This document shows, one piece after another, positions 10,500-19,032 of a stretch of DNA of 64,000 bases. Location of the stretch: positions 35,737 through 99,736 of the forward strand of contig NZ_AGTS01000137.1 of assembly GCF_000238595.1 (NCBI RefSeq), read 5' to 3'. This DNA comes from Acidovorax sp. NO-1 (GTDB taxonomy: Bacteria > Pseudomonadota > Gammaproteobacteria > Burkholderiales > Burkholderiaceae_C). The stretch's first letter is position 1. Each line of letters begins with the position of its first letter. Under the pieces are notes generated by a model. The model did not search any database and was not told where the DNA came from. It saw nothing but the letters and a program-made list of their open reading frames with translations. The translations under genes were made by a program, and so were the position numbers.

Positions 10500-11447
10500 A
10501 TGACAAACCCACCCACGCCCCCACCGCCACGCGCGCACCTGCTGCAAGACACCACCCTGCGCTATTTTCTGGAAGTGGCGCAGAGCGGATCGCTCACCGA
10601 GGCATCCGCCCGCCTGCACGTGGCCGCGTCTGCGCTGAGCCGCCAGATCGCCGGGCTGGAGGCCCAGCTGGGCACGCCGCTGTTCGAGCGCCACCCGCGC
10701 GGCATGGTGCTGACGGCGGCGGGGGAGATTCTGGCCGTGCACGCCCGCCGCACAGTGCTCGACGCCGAGCGCGCCCTGGGCGAGATCGGCGCGCTGCAGG
10801 GCCTGCGCGCCGGGCAGGTGCGCCTGGCCACGTCTGATGCCTTTGCCAACGAGCTGGTGCCACGCCTGTGCGTGGAGTTTCAGCGCACGCACGCGGGCAT
10901 CGAGTTCAGCGTCATCGCGCTGCCCACGGCCCAGGTGCCCGACGCCGTGCGCAGCGGCGCGGCCGACATTGGCCTGTGCTTCAGCCGCGCGCCGCACAAG
11001 GACATCGCGGTGGCCTACCGCCAGAGCGCCCCCGTGCTGGCGCTGGTGCTGCCCGGCCACCCGCTCGCAACCCAAGGCAGCGTCACCATCGCCGAGCTGA
11101 CGCGCTACCCGCTGGCGCTGCCACCGGCAGAGACCACTGTGCGCCAGATGATCGACATCGTGTGCAGCCGCCTGGGGCTGCAGCTGGCGCCGGTGCTGAT
11201 CAGCAACCATGCGAAGACGGTCATCCACTTTGTGCTGCACGGCGGCGGCGTGTCGGTGGCCAGCGAGATCGCCGTGCGCCACCTGGTTGCAGAGGGCGCC
11301 ATCGTGGCCCTGCCCATCAGCGACCAGGGCATGGATTTTCGCGATGTGGAGGTGCAGACGCTGGCCGGGCGCAGCCTGCCGGTGGCCGTGCAGGCGTTTC
11401 TGGAGCTGCTCAGGGAGCGGCTGCCAGGCAGCGTCGGGCCCCATTGA
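10500..11447 (+). CDS. LysR-family transcriptional regulator
   Basis: A 315-residue regulator. The winged helix-turn-helix spans about residues 17-76 (LRYFLEVAQSGSLTEASARL, then ALSRQIAGLEAQLGTPLFER), and a LysR substrate-binding domain follows from about residue 105 (GQVRLATSDAFANELVPRL). The divergent arrangement with the Bug receptor and ggt, and the palindrome in the shared promoter, point to control of that operon in response to a small ligand. The ligand cannot be read from sequence. The ATG at 10500 sits a normal distance before the HTH; a proline-rich stretch fills the first 12 residues. Confidence 0.92.
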   Translation: MTNPPTPPPPRAHLLQDTTLRYFLEVAQSGSLTEASARLHVAASALSRQIAGLEAQLGTPLFERHPRGMVLTAAGEILAVHARRTVLDAERALGEIGALQGLRAGQVRLATSDAFANELVPRLCVEFQRTHAGIEFSVIALPTAQVPDAVRSGAADIGLCFSRAPHKDIAVAYRQSAPVLALVLPGHPLATQGSVTIAELTRYPLALPPAETTVRQMIDIVCSRLGLQLAPVLISNHAKTVIHFVLHGGGVSVASEIAVRHLVAEGAIVALPISDQGMDFRDVEVQTLAGRSLPVAVQAFLELLRERLPGSVGPH

Positions 11448-11469
11448 GTCGGGATCAATCCACGTCAAA

Positions 11470-11528
11470 CCGTTCACGCTCGCTTGTCGAAGCGCCGCGA
11501 AAGGCTTCGACTAGCTCAGCCCGAACGG
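11470..11528. repeat. Inverted repeat of the GCTTCGAC/GTCGAAGC type overlapping the 3' end of ung
   Basis: CCGTTC and GCTTGTCGAAGC on one side and GGCTTCGACTAGCTCAGC plus CGAACGG on the other make an imperfect palindrome of about 59 bases. Similar elements are scattered in many proteobacterial genomes, from general knowledge. The right arm encodes the last residues and the stop codon of ung (stop at 11518-11516), and the element lies between converging lysR and ung, where it may act as a bidirectional terminator. Confidence 0.6.
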
Positions 11529-12292
11529 GGGTGGTTCAGTTCAAAGATGCCGACCCCATGCGGCACTGAGCCCCCCTCCTGCTGTTGGCGAAAATCCCGC
11601 GCCTTGCCAAAGTGCCCGTTGCCAATGAAAGGCACCGGCGGGCGCAGCGCCGACAGCGGCGAGGGGTGGTTGGACATGAGCACGAGGTGCCCCTTGTCCT
11701 GCGGGATCAGCGCACGCTTGCCCTGCGCGTGCGCCCCCCACAGCATGAACACCACCGGGCGCGGGCCCTCGGCCACATGGCGGATGACGGCGTCGGTGAG
11801 CTGCTCCCAGCCCTTGCCCGCGTGGCTGGCGGGCTGGCCCTCTTCCACCGTGAGGCCGGTGTTGAGCAGCAGCACGCCGTTTTGGGCCCATGTCACCAGG
11901 CTGCCGCCGGGCTCGGGAAAGGGCGGAAACGGCGTACCCAGGTCGCGCTGCATTTCCTTGAAAATGTTGCGCAGCGAGGGAGGCAGCTGCACGCCGGGCG
12001 CCACCGAGAACGCCAGCCCCTCGGCCTGCCCGCGGCCGTGGTATGGGTCCTGCCCCAGGATGACCACGCGCACCGCGTCGGGCGGTGTGAGACTCAGCGC
12101 GCGCAGGGGCTGCGGCGGGAAGATCACAGCCCCCGCGTGCAGCCGCGCCTGCAGGAACGCGAGCAGCGCCTGCCCCCGGTCCCCGGCAAAGAACGCATCC
12201 ACCAACGCTTGCCAGCCCGTCGCCACCGGCCAGTCGGCCGGGTTGGCACTCTGGAGCTGGGTGGCAGTCTGCCAATCTGAATTTATGGTCAA
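11516..12292 (-). CDS. ung: Uracil-DNA glycosylase
   Basis: A 258-residue family 1 enzyme that removes uracil from DNA. The catalytic water-activating motif GQDPYHG is at about residues 80-86, with VLLLNTGLTVEEGQPASH and SNHPSPLS (about residue 212) also present. The start is uncertain: TTG at 12292 gives the annotated protein and has GGAG seven bases upstream, and both the TTG and the GGAG come from palindromic repeat A copy 2. No ATG occurs before the conserved region. The C-terminal NHPRSG is encoded by another inverted repeat. The gene follows trpC on the same strand and may be the last gene of that transcript. Confidence 0.93.
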   Translation of the reverse strand: MTINSDWQTATQLQSANPADWPVATGWQALVDAFFAGDRGQALLAFLQARLHAGAVIFPPQPLRALSLTPPDAVRVVILGQDPYHGRGQAEGLAFSVAPGVQLPPSLRNIFKEMQRDLGTPFPPFPEPGGSLVTWAQNGVLLLNTGLTVEEGQPASHAGKGWEQLTDAVIRHVAEGPRPVVFMLWGAHAQGKRALIPQDKGHLVLMSNHPSPLSALRPPVPFIGNGHFGKARDFRQQQEGGSVPHGVGIFELNHPRSG

Positions 12293-12343
12293 AACAGGCT
12301 CCAGCGCTTACCCATCAAGCGCAAACAGCTATCAAAACAGGAG
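12287..12343 (-). repeat. Palindromic repeat family A, copy 2
   Basis: On the minus strand: TTTTGATAGCTGTTTGCGCT, then TGATGGGTAAGCGCTGGAGC, ending in GTTTTGACC. It occupies nearly all of the gap between trpC and ung and supplies a GGAG and the TTG used as the apparent ung start. Confidence 0.8.
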
Positions 12344-12346
12344 TGT

Positions 12347-13156
12347 TCAACCTGTCTCACCGAAGAGCTTGGCCAGTGCCTGGCCGGGATCGTCGGCGCG
12401 CATGAAGGCTTCGCCCACCAGGAAGGCATGCACGCCGGCGTCGCGCATGGTCTTCACATCGGCGGGCTTCAAGATGCCGGACTCGGTGACCAGCAAGCGA
12501 TCCTGCGGCACGTCTTTCAACATGCCGAGCGTGGTGTCCAGCGTGACCTCGAACGTGCGCAGGTTGCGGTTGTTGATGCCGACCAGCGGGGTCTTGAGCT
12601 TGAGGGCGCGCTCCAGCTCGGGCCGATCGTGCACCTCCACCAGCACCGCCATGTCCAGGCTGCGGGCAATGGCTTCAAACTCGGCCATCTGGGCATCGTC
12701 CAGGCAGGCGGCAATCAGCAGGATGGCATCGGCACCCATGGCGCGCGACTCATAAATTTGATACGCGTCGACCATGAAATCCTTGCGCAGCACCGGCAGC
12801 AGGGTGCTCGCGCGGGCCTGCTTCAGGTAGTCGGGCTGGCCCTCAAAGAACTGGCGGTCGGTCAGCACCGACAGGCAGGCCGCGCTCACCTTCCCATCGC
12901 CTTCCATATAGCTCTGCGCAATGTCAGCGGGCTCGAAGTCGGCGCGCAGCACGCCCTTGGAGGGGCTGGCCTTCTTGATCTCGGCAATCACCGCCGCCTG
13001 GCCCTTGGCGATCTTGGCGCGCAGCGCGCCTTCAAAGTCGCGCGTGAGCACACGGCTCTCGGCGTCGGCGCGCATGGCTTCAAAGGACAGGCGCTTTTTG
13101 GCGGCGGCCACTTCTTCGTGCTTGACGGCCACGATCTTATTCAGGATGTCACTCAT
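12347..13156 (-). CDS. trpC: Indole-3-glycerol phosphate synthase
   Basis: A 269-residue TIM-barrel enzyme that closes the indole ring in tryptophan synthesis. Recognisable segments are [39 protein letters not shown] (catalytic Lys region), [58 protein letters not shown] and [19 protein letters not shown], all intact. Its ATG overlaps the stop of the inserted membrane-protein gene (ATGA), so it is translationally coupled to a non-tryptophan gene. It is the last trp gene of the run; trpF, trpB and trpA are not in the window. Confidence 0.97.
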   Translation of the reverse strand: MSDILNKIVAVKHEEVAAAKKRLSFEAMRADAESRVLTRDFEGALRAKIAKGQAAVIAEIKKASPSKGVLRADFEPADIAQSYMEGDGKVSAACLSVLTDRQFFEGQPDYLKQARASTLLPVLRKDFMVDAYQIYESRAMGADAILLIAACLDDAQMAEFEAIARSLDMAVLVEVHDRPELERALKLKTPLVGINNRNLRTFEVTLDTTLGMLKDVPQDRLLVTESGILKPADVKTMRDAGVHAFLVGEAFMRADDPGQALAKLFGETG

Positions 13157-13638
13157 GGCGATTTATTGGAGAGTTTGGAGATGTGGAAGTGAAGACGCCA
13201 CCAGAACCAAATTTGAATCCCGTTAAAGATAAAAAATTGGACCACCTGCCAGGCAAACACGGGATCACGAAACGACTGATGGTTGATGACCAATGGGAAT
13301 AGATACCACGAGGCCCAATAGAGTGCCTGCGACGCCAGCAAGACCACCATTCCGAGTGGCACGCTCAATGGGATCAGTCGAAGAAGTAGATCACGCCCCG
13401 ATGCTCCTCCATTGGCTTTGAATACCTCATGCAAACCGATCCAGAGCACGGCTAGCGCAGCCAATACGTCGTACAGTAAAAACCAGCCCAGCTGCAGACC
13501 AGCCCAGGCTGCATGGTAGTAATAAAAGAGCCAAATCACTGACGAGACAAGCCAGTAGCGCATCTCATCGTGTGCAGTAACGCTGCCGATCCTAAGCGCC
13601 TCCCTAGTGTGTCGAGCCGAAAAGGGGTGAAAACTCAT
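13153..13638 (-). CDS. Hypothetical integral membrane protein inserted between trpD and trpC
   Basis: A 161-residue protein with about four hydrophobic helices: [54 protein letters not shown] and [19 protein letters not shown] recognise no family. The start at 13638 ([17 protein letters not shown]) is the first ATG after trpD; the stop overlaps the trpC start. Base composition is clearly more AT-rich than the trp genes (for instance 13190-13260 and 13520-13570), and the gene breaks the usual trpD-trpC adjacency, so recent acquisition is likely. The four-base overlap with trpC shows it was accommodated without separating trpC from the operon. Confidence 0.75.
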   Translation of the reverse strand: MSFHPFSARHTREALRIGSVTAHDEMRYWLVSSVIWLFYYYHAAWAGLQLGWFLLYDVLAALAVLWIGLHEVFKANGGASGRDLLLRLIPLSVPLGMVVLLASQALYWASWYLFPLVINHQSFRDPVFAWQVVQFFIFNGIQIWFWWRLHFHISKLSNKSP

Positions 13639-13708
13639 GGCCTGCCTTTGACGATTGACCTCAGACGGGATAAACAAACTGACGGAGGCAAAACGGACTG
13701 ACTTGACA

Positions 13709-14740
13709 TCACACCGCCAGCACATGCGAGCGTGTAACCATCTGCTCCAGCTTGTCCAGCGCCGCACCGGAGGCGATGGCGGCACGCGCCTTCTCGAGCC
13801 CTGCGGGCACCGAATCGGCCACATTGGCCGCATACAGCGCCACGCCGGCGTTCAGGCAAACGATGTCCTGCGCGGCGCCGGGCTCACCCTTGAGCACGCC
13901 GATCAGCATCTCGCGCGACTGCTCGGGCGTTTCGACCTTGAGCGCACGGTTGCTGGCCATCGGCAGGCCGAAGTCCTCGGGGTGGATTTCGTACTCGGTG
14001 ATCTGGCCGTTCTTCAGCTCGCCCACCAGGGTGGCGGCACCCAGGCTCACTTCGTCCATGCCGTCGCGGCCGTAGACCACCAAGGCATGCTCGGCGCCCA
14101 GGCGCTGCAGCGCGCGCACCTGGATGCCGACGAGGTCGGGGTGGAACACGCCCATCAGGATGTTGGGTGCCCCGGCCGGGTTGGTCAGCGGGCCCAGGAT
14201 GTTGAAGATGGTGCGCACGCCCAGCTCCTTGCGCACCGGCGCCACGTTCTTCATGGCCGGGTGGTGGTTGGGCGCAAACATGAAGCCGATGCCGACTTCT
14301 GCGATGCACTGGGCGATCTGCTCGGGCTTGAGGTTGATGTGGATGCCCAGGGCATCCATCACGTCGGCGCTGCCGCTTTTGCTGGATACGCCCCGGCCGC
14401 CATGTTTGCTGACCTTGGCGCCCGCTGCGGCGGCCACGAACATCGAGCAGGTGGAGATGTTGAAGGTGTTGGCGCCGTCGCCGCCCGTGCCGACGATGTC
14501 CACCAGGTGCTTGCTGTCCGGCACGTGGACCTTGGTGGAAAACTCGCGCATGACCTGGGCTGCGGCGGTGATCTCGCCGATGGTTTCCTTCTTCACGCGC
14601 AGGCCGGTGATGATGGCTGCGGTCATGACGGGCGAGAGCTCGCCGCTCATGATCATGCGCATCAGGTGCAGCATTTCGTCGTGAAAGATTTCGCGGTGCT
14701 CGATGGTGCGCTGCAGCGCTTCCTGGGGGGTGATGGACAT
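13709..14740 (-). CDS. trpD: Anthranilate phosphoribosyltransferase
   Basis: A 343-residue enzyme that joins anthranilate to phosphoribosyl pyrophosphate. The start [19 protein letters not shown] at 14740 has AGGAGA upstream. Signature segments are [19 protein letters not shown] (PRPP binding), [55 protein letters not shown] and [14 protein letters not shown], all intact. It follows the LysE gene by 23 bases and precedes the inserted membrane gene by about 70 bases. Confidence 0.97.
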   Translation of the reverse strand: MSITPQEALQRTIEHREIFHDEMLHLMRMIMSGELSPVMTAAIITGLRVKKETIGEITAAAQVMREFSTKVHVPDSKHLVDIVGTGGDGANTFNISTCSMFVAAAAGAKVSKHGGRGVSSKSGSADVMDALGIHINLKPEQIAQCIAEVGIGFMFAPNHHPAMKNVAPVRKELGVRTIFNILGPLTNPAGAPNILMGVFHPDLVGIQVRALQRLGAEHALVVYGRDGMDEVSLGAATLVGELKNGQITEYEIHPEDFGLPMASNRALKVETPEQSREMLIGVLKGEPGAAQDIVCLNAGVALYAANVADSVPAGLEKARAAIASGAALDKLEQMVTRSHVLAV

Positions 14741-14763
14741 GACGGTGTCTCCTGGGTTGGCGG

Positions 14764-15435
14764 TCAGGCCGCCGGTGGATCGGTAAAGGCCAGCTTGAGT
14801 CCGAAGCCGATGAACATGGCACCCGCCGCGCGGTCCAGCCAGTGCATGCCGCGCTGCAGCGCCGTGGCGCGGCGGGCCATCCACGACGCTGCCAGCGCCC
14901 AGCCCGTGTTGACGGGGATGGCGTTGACGTTGAACAGCACGCCCAGCAGCACAAAGGCCAACGCCTTGTTGTCCGCGCCCGGCGCAATGAACTGCGGCAC
15001 AAAGGCCAGGAAGAAGATGGCGACCTTGGGGTTGAGCACGTTGGTCCAGAAGCCACCGAGGAACACCTTGGAGAGCGGTGTGTGTTGCACAGGGGCGGCC
15101 CGCGCCGCCGCAAGAGCAGCCGTGTTGCCGTTCTCAGCGTTGGGCTTTGCCAGCAGCATGCGCACGCCCATCCACATCAGGTACGCCGCGCCGATCCACT
15201 TGAGCACAGTGAACGCCGTGGCCGAGGTGGCCAGCAACGCGCCCACACCCACGGCCGCGGCAAAGATGTGCACAAAGCACCCGGCCGTGATGCCCAGCCC
15301 CGCCACGATGCCCGCGCGCGTGCCGGAGCGCAGCGCGTTGGTGACGATGTAGAGCACATCCGGGCCGGGCGTGAGGTTCAGCAGCCAGCCTGCGGCGATG
15401 AAGATCACCAACTGGTGGAGATCGATGAAGTTCAC
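14764..15435 (-). CDS. LysE-family amino acid exporter within the trp operon
   Basis: A 223-residue, roughly six-helix exporter (LysE/RhtB). The GTG at 15435 overlaps the trpG stop (GTGA) and gives the typical beginning [41 protein letters not shown] is the family hallmark. Other helices include [19 protein letters not shown] and [18 protein letters not shown]. Family members export basic amino acids, homoserine, threonine or others. Its position in a trp operon suggests export of an aromatic amino acid or of a pathway intermediate, which is inference. Coupling to trpG by overlapping codons argues for matched expression. Confidence 0.9.
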   Translation of the reverse strand: MNFIDLHQLVIFIAAGWLLNLTPGPDVLYIVTNALRSGTRAGIVAGLGITAGCFVHIFAAAVGVGALLATSATAFTVLKWIGAAYLMWMGVRMLLAKPNAENGNTAALAAARAAPVQHTPLSKVFLGGFWTNVLNPKVAIFFLAFVPQFIAPGADNKALAFVLLGVLFNVNAIPVNTGWALAASWMARRATALQRGMHWLDRAAGAMFIGFGLKLAFTDPPAA

Positions 15436-16022
15436 GCGCGCTGCTCCAGAAAGTTCTGGAGCATGGCGTGGCCGTGTTCGGTGAGGATGCTCTCGGGGTG
15501 GAACTGCACGCCTTCGATGGGCAGCGTCTTGTGGCGCACGCCCATGATTTCGCCGTCGTCGGTCCAAGCGGTCACTTCGAGCACGTCGGGGCAGGTGGCG
15601 CGCTCGATGGCCAGCGAGTGGTAACGGTTCACCGTGAACTTCTCGGGCAGGCCCGCAAACACGCCCTTTTGTGTGGTGGTGATGACGCTGGTCTTGCCGT
15701 GCATCAGCTCCTGCGCACGGATGATGTTGCCGCCGAACGCTGCGCCAATGGCCTGGTGGCCCAGGCACACGCCCAGGATGGGCAGCTTGCCCGCAAAGTG
15801 CTCAATCGCTGCCACGGAGATACCGGCCTCCGCAGGTGAGCAAGGGCCGGGCGAGATGACCAGGCGGTCGAGCTGACCAGCGTTCAGGCGCGCCTCGATC
15901 TCGGCCACGGTGATCTCGTCGTTGCGGAACACCTCGACCTCGGCGCCCAGTTCACCAAAGTACTGAACGATGTTGTAGGTGAAGCTGTCGTAGTTGTCGA
16001 CCATCAAGAGTTTGGTTGTCAT
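15432..16022 (-). CDS. trpG: Anthranilate synthase component II (glutamine amidotransferase)
   Basis: A 196-residue class I amidotransferase that supplies ammonia to TrpE. The nucleophile is Cys86 in GVCLGHQ and the His/Glu pair is in HPE at about 175-177; [20 protein letters not shown] and [14 protein letters not shown] are typical. It could also serve as PabA for folate synthesis, as in many bacteria with a single copy; that cannot be settled here. Its ATG overlaps the stop of the chorismate mutase gene and its stop overlaps the LysE start. Confidence 0.97.
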   Translation of the reverse strand: MTTKLLMVDNYDSFTYNIVQYFGELGAEVEVFRNDEITVAEIEARLNAGQLDRLVISPGPCSPAEAGISVAAIEHFAGKLPILGVCLGHQAIGAAFGGNIIRAQELMHGKTSVITTTQKGVFAGLPEKFTVNRYHSLAIERATCPDVLEVTAWTDDGEIMGVRHKTLPIEGVQFHPESILTEHGHAMLQNFLEQRA

Positions 16023-16354
16023 GCGGCGCTCCCGGCAGTGGCGGGCTCGCGCAGGCGGGCGAACTCGCGGTGTTCATAGGCAATGCAGGCTTCCATGAGG
16101 CTGCGGTAGATGGCTTCGATCACGTTGGCATCGCCACCTTCGGCCTGGGCGCGTTCGCGCACGCGGGCCACGATGGCCTCAATGCGCGCTTCATCGCGCA
16201 CCTGTTCCACGCCTTGCTTGATGCGCGCGGCCTGGGTCATGTAGCCCACGCGCTCTACCAGCAGGGGCACCAGCACGTCGTCCAGCGCATCCACTTCGCG
16301 GCGCACGTCCTGCATCGTGGCGCAGTGTTTGGTTCGGGAAATGGCGCGGGTCAT
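16019..16354 (-). CDS. Chorismate mutase (AroQ class) between trpE and trpG
   Basis: A 111-residue all-helical protein of the AroQ/PheA N-domain type. [20 protein letters not shown] is the conserved first helix (R-x-x-x-D), [17 protein letters not shown] the second, and [18 protein letters not shown] leads into [13 protein letters not shown]. It converts chorismate to prephenate, or by homology to PchB-type enzymes could be a pyruvate lyase; chorismate mutase is more likely. It competes with TrpE for chorismate, so its place between trpE and trpG couples the phenylalanine/tyrosine and tryptophan branches. Both ends overlap neighbours by ATGA. There is no visible export signal. Confidence 0.88.
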   Translation of the reverse strand: MTRAISRTKHCATMQDVRREVDALDDVLVPLLVERVGYMTQAARIKQGVEQVRDEARIEAIVARVRERAQAEGGDANVIEAIYRSLMEACIAYEHREFARLREPATAGSAA

Positions 16355-17850
16355 TCCAGTCCCTCCTCGACCAGTTCGGCGGCGCGCAGCAGCGCGCGGG
16401 CCTTGTGCTCGGTTTCCTTCCATTCCAGCTCGGGCACCGAATCGGCCACCACGCCCGCAGCGGCCTGCACATAGAGCGTGCCGTTCTTGATGATGCCGGT
16501 GCGGATGGCGATGGCCACATCCATGTCGCCCGCGTAGCTGAGATACCCGCAGGCGCCGCCGTACAGGCCGCGCTTGGTGGGCTCGAGCTGGTCAATGAGT
16601 TCCATGGCGTGCACCTTGGGCGCGCCGGTCAGGGTGCCGGCCGGGAAGGTGGCCTTGAGCACGTCCATGCTGGTCATGCCATCGTTGAGGATGCCTTCCA
16701 CGTTGCTCACGATGTGCATCACGTGGCTGTAGCGCTCCACCGCAAAGGCCTCGGTCACCTTCACCGTGCCGGTTTTCGCAATGCGGCCGATGTCGTTGCG
16801 CGCCAGGTCGATCAGCATCACATGCTCGGCGCGTTCCTTGGGGTCGTTGATGAGCTCGACCTCGGTGGCCTTGTCCTTCTCGGGCGTGGCGCCGCGCGGG
16901 CGGGTGCCGGCCAGGGGGCGGATGGTGACCTTGGTGCCTTCTTCGGTCTTTTCCTGGCGTACCAGAATTTCGGGGCTGGCGCCCACCACGTGGAAGTCGC
17001 CAAAGTCGTAGAAGTACATGTACGGCGACGGGTTCAGCGAACGCAGCGCGCGGTACAGCGACAGGGGCGACTCGGTATAGCGCTTGTGGATGCGCTGGCC
17101 CACCTGCACCTGCATGAAGTCACCCGCGGCGATCAGCTCCTTGGCGCGATTGACGGCGGCGAGGTAATCGGCCTTGGCAAAGTCGCGCTGGGCGGGGTGG
17201 CTTTCGGTGGCCTTGACCACCGGGGCGCTCACCGAATACTTGAGCTGCTCTTTCAGTTCGCGCAGGCGCTTCTTGGCCTTGGCATACGCCTCGGGCTGGG
17301 CCGGGTCGGCGTAGACAATGAGGTAGAGCTTGCCCGAAAGGTTGTCGATGACGGCCAGCTCCTCGCACTGCAGCAGCAGGATGTCGGGGCAGCCCAGGGT
17401 GTCGGGCGGGCAGGTGGTCTCCAGCTTCTTTTCGATGTAGCGCACTGCGTCGTAGCCGAAGTAACCCGCCAGGCCACCGCAAAAGCGCGGCAGACCGGGG
17501 CGCAGGGCCACCTTGAAGCGTTTCTGGTAGGCATCAATGAAGTCGAGCGGGTTGCCCTCGGCAGTCTCCACCACCCGGCCATCGGTTACCACTTCGGTCT
17601 TGGCCTCTGCGCCAAAACCGCTGGCGCGCAGCAGGGTGCGTGCGGGCAGGCCAATGAAGCTGTAGCGCCCGAAGCGCTCGCCGCCCACCACGGATTCGAG
17701 CAGAAAGCTGTGCTTGCCGCCGTCCTTGGTGTGCGCCAGCTTCAGGTAGAGCGAGAGGGGGGTTTCCAGGTCCGCAAAGGCCTCGGCCATGAGCGGAATA
17801 CGGTTGTAGCCTTCGCTGGCCAGGCTTTTGAATTCAAGTTCTGTGATCAC
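16351..17850 (-). CDS. trpE: Anthranilate synthase component I
   Basis: A 499-residue enzyme that makes anthranilate from chorismate. The GTG at 17850 is chosen because ITELEFKSLASEGYNRIPLM is the usual N-terminus and GGGAG lies upstream; no ATG is near. The feedback site motif LLESVVGGERFGRYSFIG (tryptophan binding) is intact. The catalytic part carries SPYMYFYDFGDFHVVGASPE, IRPLAGTRPRG, LINDPKERAEHVMLIDLARN, FPAGTLTGAPKVHAMELID and GLYGGACGYLSYAGDMD. Feedback inhibition is thus expected. It heads a run of overlapping genes reaching trpC, and upstream lies a candidate tryptophan leader peptide. Confidence 0.97.
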   Translation of the reverse strand: MITELEFKSLASEGYNRIPLMAEAFADLETPLSLYLKLAHTKDGGKHSFLLESVVGGERFGRYSFIGLPARTLLRASGFGAEAKTEVVTDGRVVETAEGNPLDFIDAYQKRFKVALRPGLPRFCGGLAGYFGYDAVRYIEKKLETTCPPDTLGCPDILLLQCEELAVIDNLSGKLYLIVYADPAQPEAYAKAKKRLRELKEQLKYSVSAPVVKATESHPAQRDFAKADYLAAVNRAKELIAAGDFMQVQVGQRIHKRYTESPLSLYRALRSLNPSPYMYFYDFGDFHVVGASPEILVRQEKTEEGTKVTIRPLAGTRPRGATPEKDKATEVELINDPKERAEHVMLIDLARNDIGRIAKTGTVKVTEAFAVERYSHVMHIVSNVEGILNDGMTSMDVLKATFPAGTLTGAPKVHAMELIDQLEPTKRGLYGGACGYLSYAGDMDVAIAIRTGIIKNGTLYVQAAAGVVADSVPELEWKETEHKARALLRAAELVEEGLE

Positions 17851-17894
17851 GGGGAGGGCTCCCAGCAGTCGCAGCGCGTGTCCCTCTGTGCAGG

Positions 17895-17935
17895 AAAAAA
17901 GGGGCGCTGCGGTCCATTTGATCGGCCTCACCGCA
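17895..17935 (-). terminator. Weak attenuator-like hairpin before trpE
   Basis: On the minus strand TGCGGT and ACCGCA form a 6-bp stem around a 16-base loop, followed by GCGCCCC and six T. It sits between the candidate leader peptide and the trpE start. The gap between stem and T-run makes it a poor terminator as drawn; alternative pairing was not computed. Confidence 0.25.
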
Positions 17936-17983
17936 TCGGGGTGGAGGCCACGGGTGCACGCTGGGGCGGTTGCCCAGGTGCCA

Positions 17984-18067
17984 TCAGGCGTTCAATGCGG
18001 CAGGCTGGCGCCAGGGCCAGGCTCCCCGGTCGCTGCAACCTGTGATGAACACGTGGTGAATGAACAT
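17984..18067 (-). CDS. Candidate trp operon leader peptide (27 codons, WPW)
   Basis: A short open frame on the minus strand, about 130 bases upstream of the trpE GTG. It encodes 27 residues starting MFIHHVFITG and contains GAWPWRQP, that is two Trp codons one codon apart, before a TGA. Trp is rare, so this pairing in front of trpE fits a transcription-attenuation leader. A palindrome CTGGCGCCAG overlaps the second Trp codon, and a T-run follows downstream. Against it: no clear ribosome site precedes the ATG, and the terminator hairpin is weak. Confidence 0.35.
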   Translation of the reverse strand: MFIHHVFITGCSDRGAWPWRQPAALNA

Positions 18068-18215
18068 GGGGCAAAGTGTAGCAAAGCTTTCTTGCAACCA
18101 TGGTTTGATGTCGCTCAAACGGGCGGCGCACAACCCATCGAAAACCCTGTTGTGGAGATTCGCGAGCGCTGCAACAATTTGAAACGAACGACCGGTCTTT
18201 TTTTAGGAGCCGCGC

Positions 18216-18806
18216 ATGAAATTCCTGTCCCGATGCGCCTTGCTGGCTGCTTCCTGCACCCTCGCAGCCGCCGCCATGGCCCAGCCCATCACTGTGGCCG
18301 ATGTGAAGTACGACGAAACCACCAGTGTCGGGGGCAGCACCTTGCAGCTCAACGGCGCAGGGGTTCGTTACAAAGCCGTGTTCAGGGTGTACACCGCCGG
18401 GCTCTATCTGGAGAAGAAAACAGAGACTGCGCGGGACGTTGCAGCCCTCAAAGGGCCCAAGCGCCTGAGCATCACGATGCTGCGCGAAATCGACTCGACC
18501 GAACTGGGCAAGCTGTTCTCTCGCGGGATGGAAGACAACATGGACCGCGCCGCGTTCTCCAAGCTGATCCCGGGCGTGTTGCGCATGAGCCAGATCTTCT
18601 CGGATCACAAGAAATTGCAGGCAGGAGACCAGTTCATGATCGACTGGATCCCGGGCACTGGCACGGTGATCACCGTGAAAGGCAAACCGCAGGGCGAGCC
18701 CTTCAAGGAGCCAGAATTCTTCAATGCGTTGATGGGCATCTGGCTGGGCAACGCTCCGGCAGACTGGAAGCTCAAGGATGCATTGCTGGGCAAAACCCCC
18801 GGCTGA
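18216..18806 (+). CDS. Secreted chalcone-isomerase-fold protein
   Basis: A 196-residue periplasmic protein. MKFLSRCALLAASCTLAAAA followed by MAQPITVADV is a standard signal peptide, and TTTTAGGAG lies upstream of the ATG at a good distance. The body has family features: GVRYKAVFRVYTAGLYLEKK, PKRLSITMLREIDSTEL, then FNALMGIWLGNAPADWKLKD near the end. Bacterial chalcone-isomerase-like proteins are not known to make flavonoids; many are of unknown function, possibly fatty-acid binding. It stands alone between the trp leader region and the chemoreceptor. Confidence 0.85.
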   Translation: MKFLSRCALLAASCTLAAAAMAQPITVADVKYDETTSVGGSTLQLNGAGVRYKAVFRVYTAGLYLEKKTETARDVAALKGPKRLSITMLREIDSTELGKLFSRGMEDNMDRAAFSKLIPGVLRMSQIFSDHKKLQAGDQFMIDWIPGTGTVITVKGKPQGEPFKEPEFFNALMGIWLGNAPADWKLKDALLGKTPG

Positions 18807-19032
18807 GCACGCCGCTACGGAAAAACCCGCCCCCCGCAACCTGCAGGCTGTCACCCTTCCGACAGTCGACGCACTTCGGGGGGCGTAATCTGCACACCAA
18901 GGTTTCCGCCGCCCCGCAGGCCACTTTGCACCACCCCCGCGAGTGGCCATTGCGTCCAGCCACCCGCGTGCCATTCCCGGTGCAACCCCCTCAGCGCTCC
19001 CGCCCCCGACCCTTTTCGCGCCAGCCACCACC

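Noticed and set aside
16405..18045. 546-codon plus-strand frame opposite trpE
   Set aside because: Antisense shadow of trpE with no recognisable motif or ribosome site.
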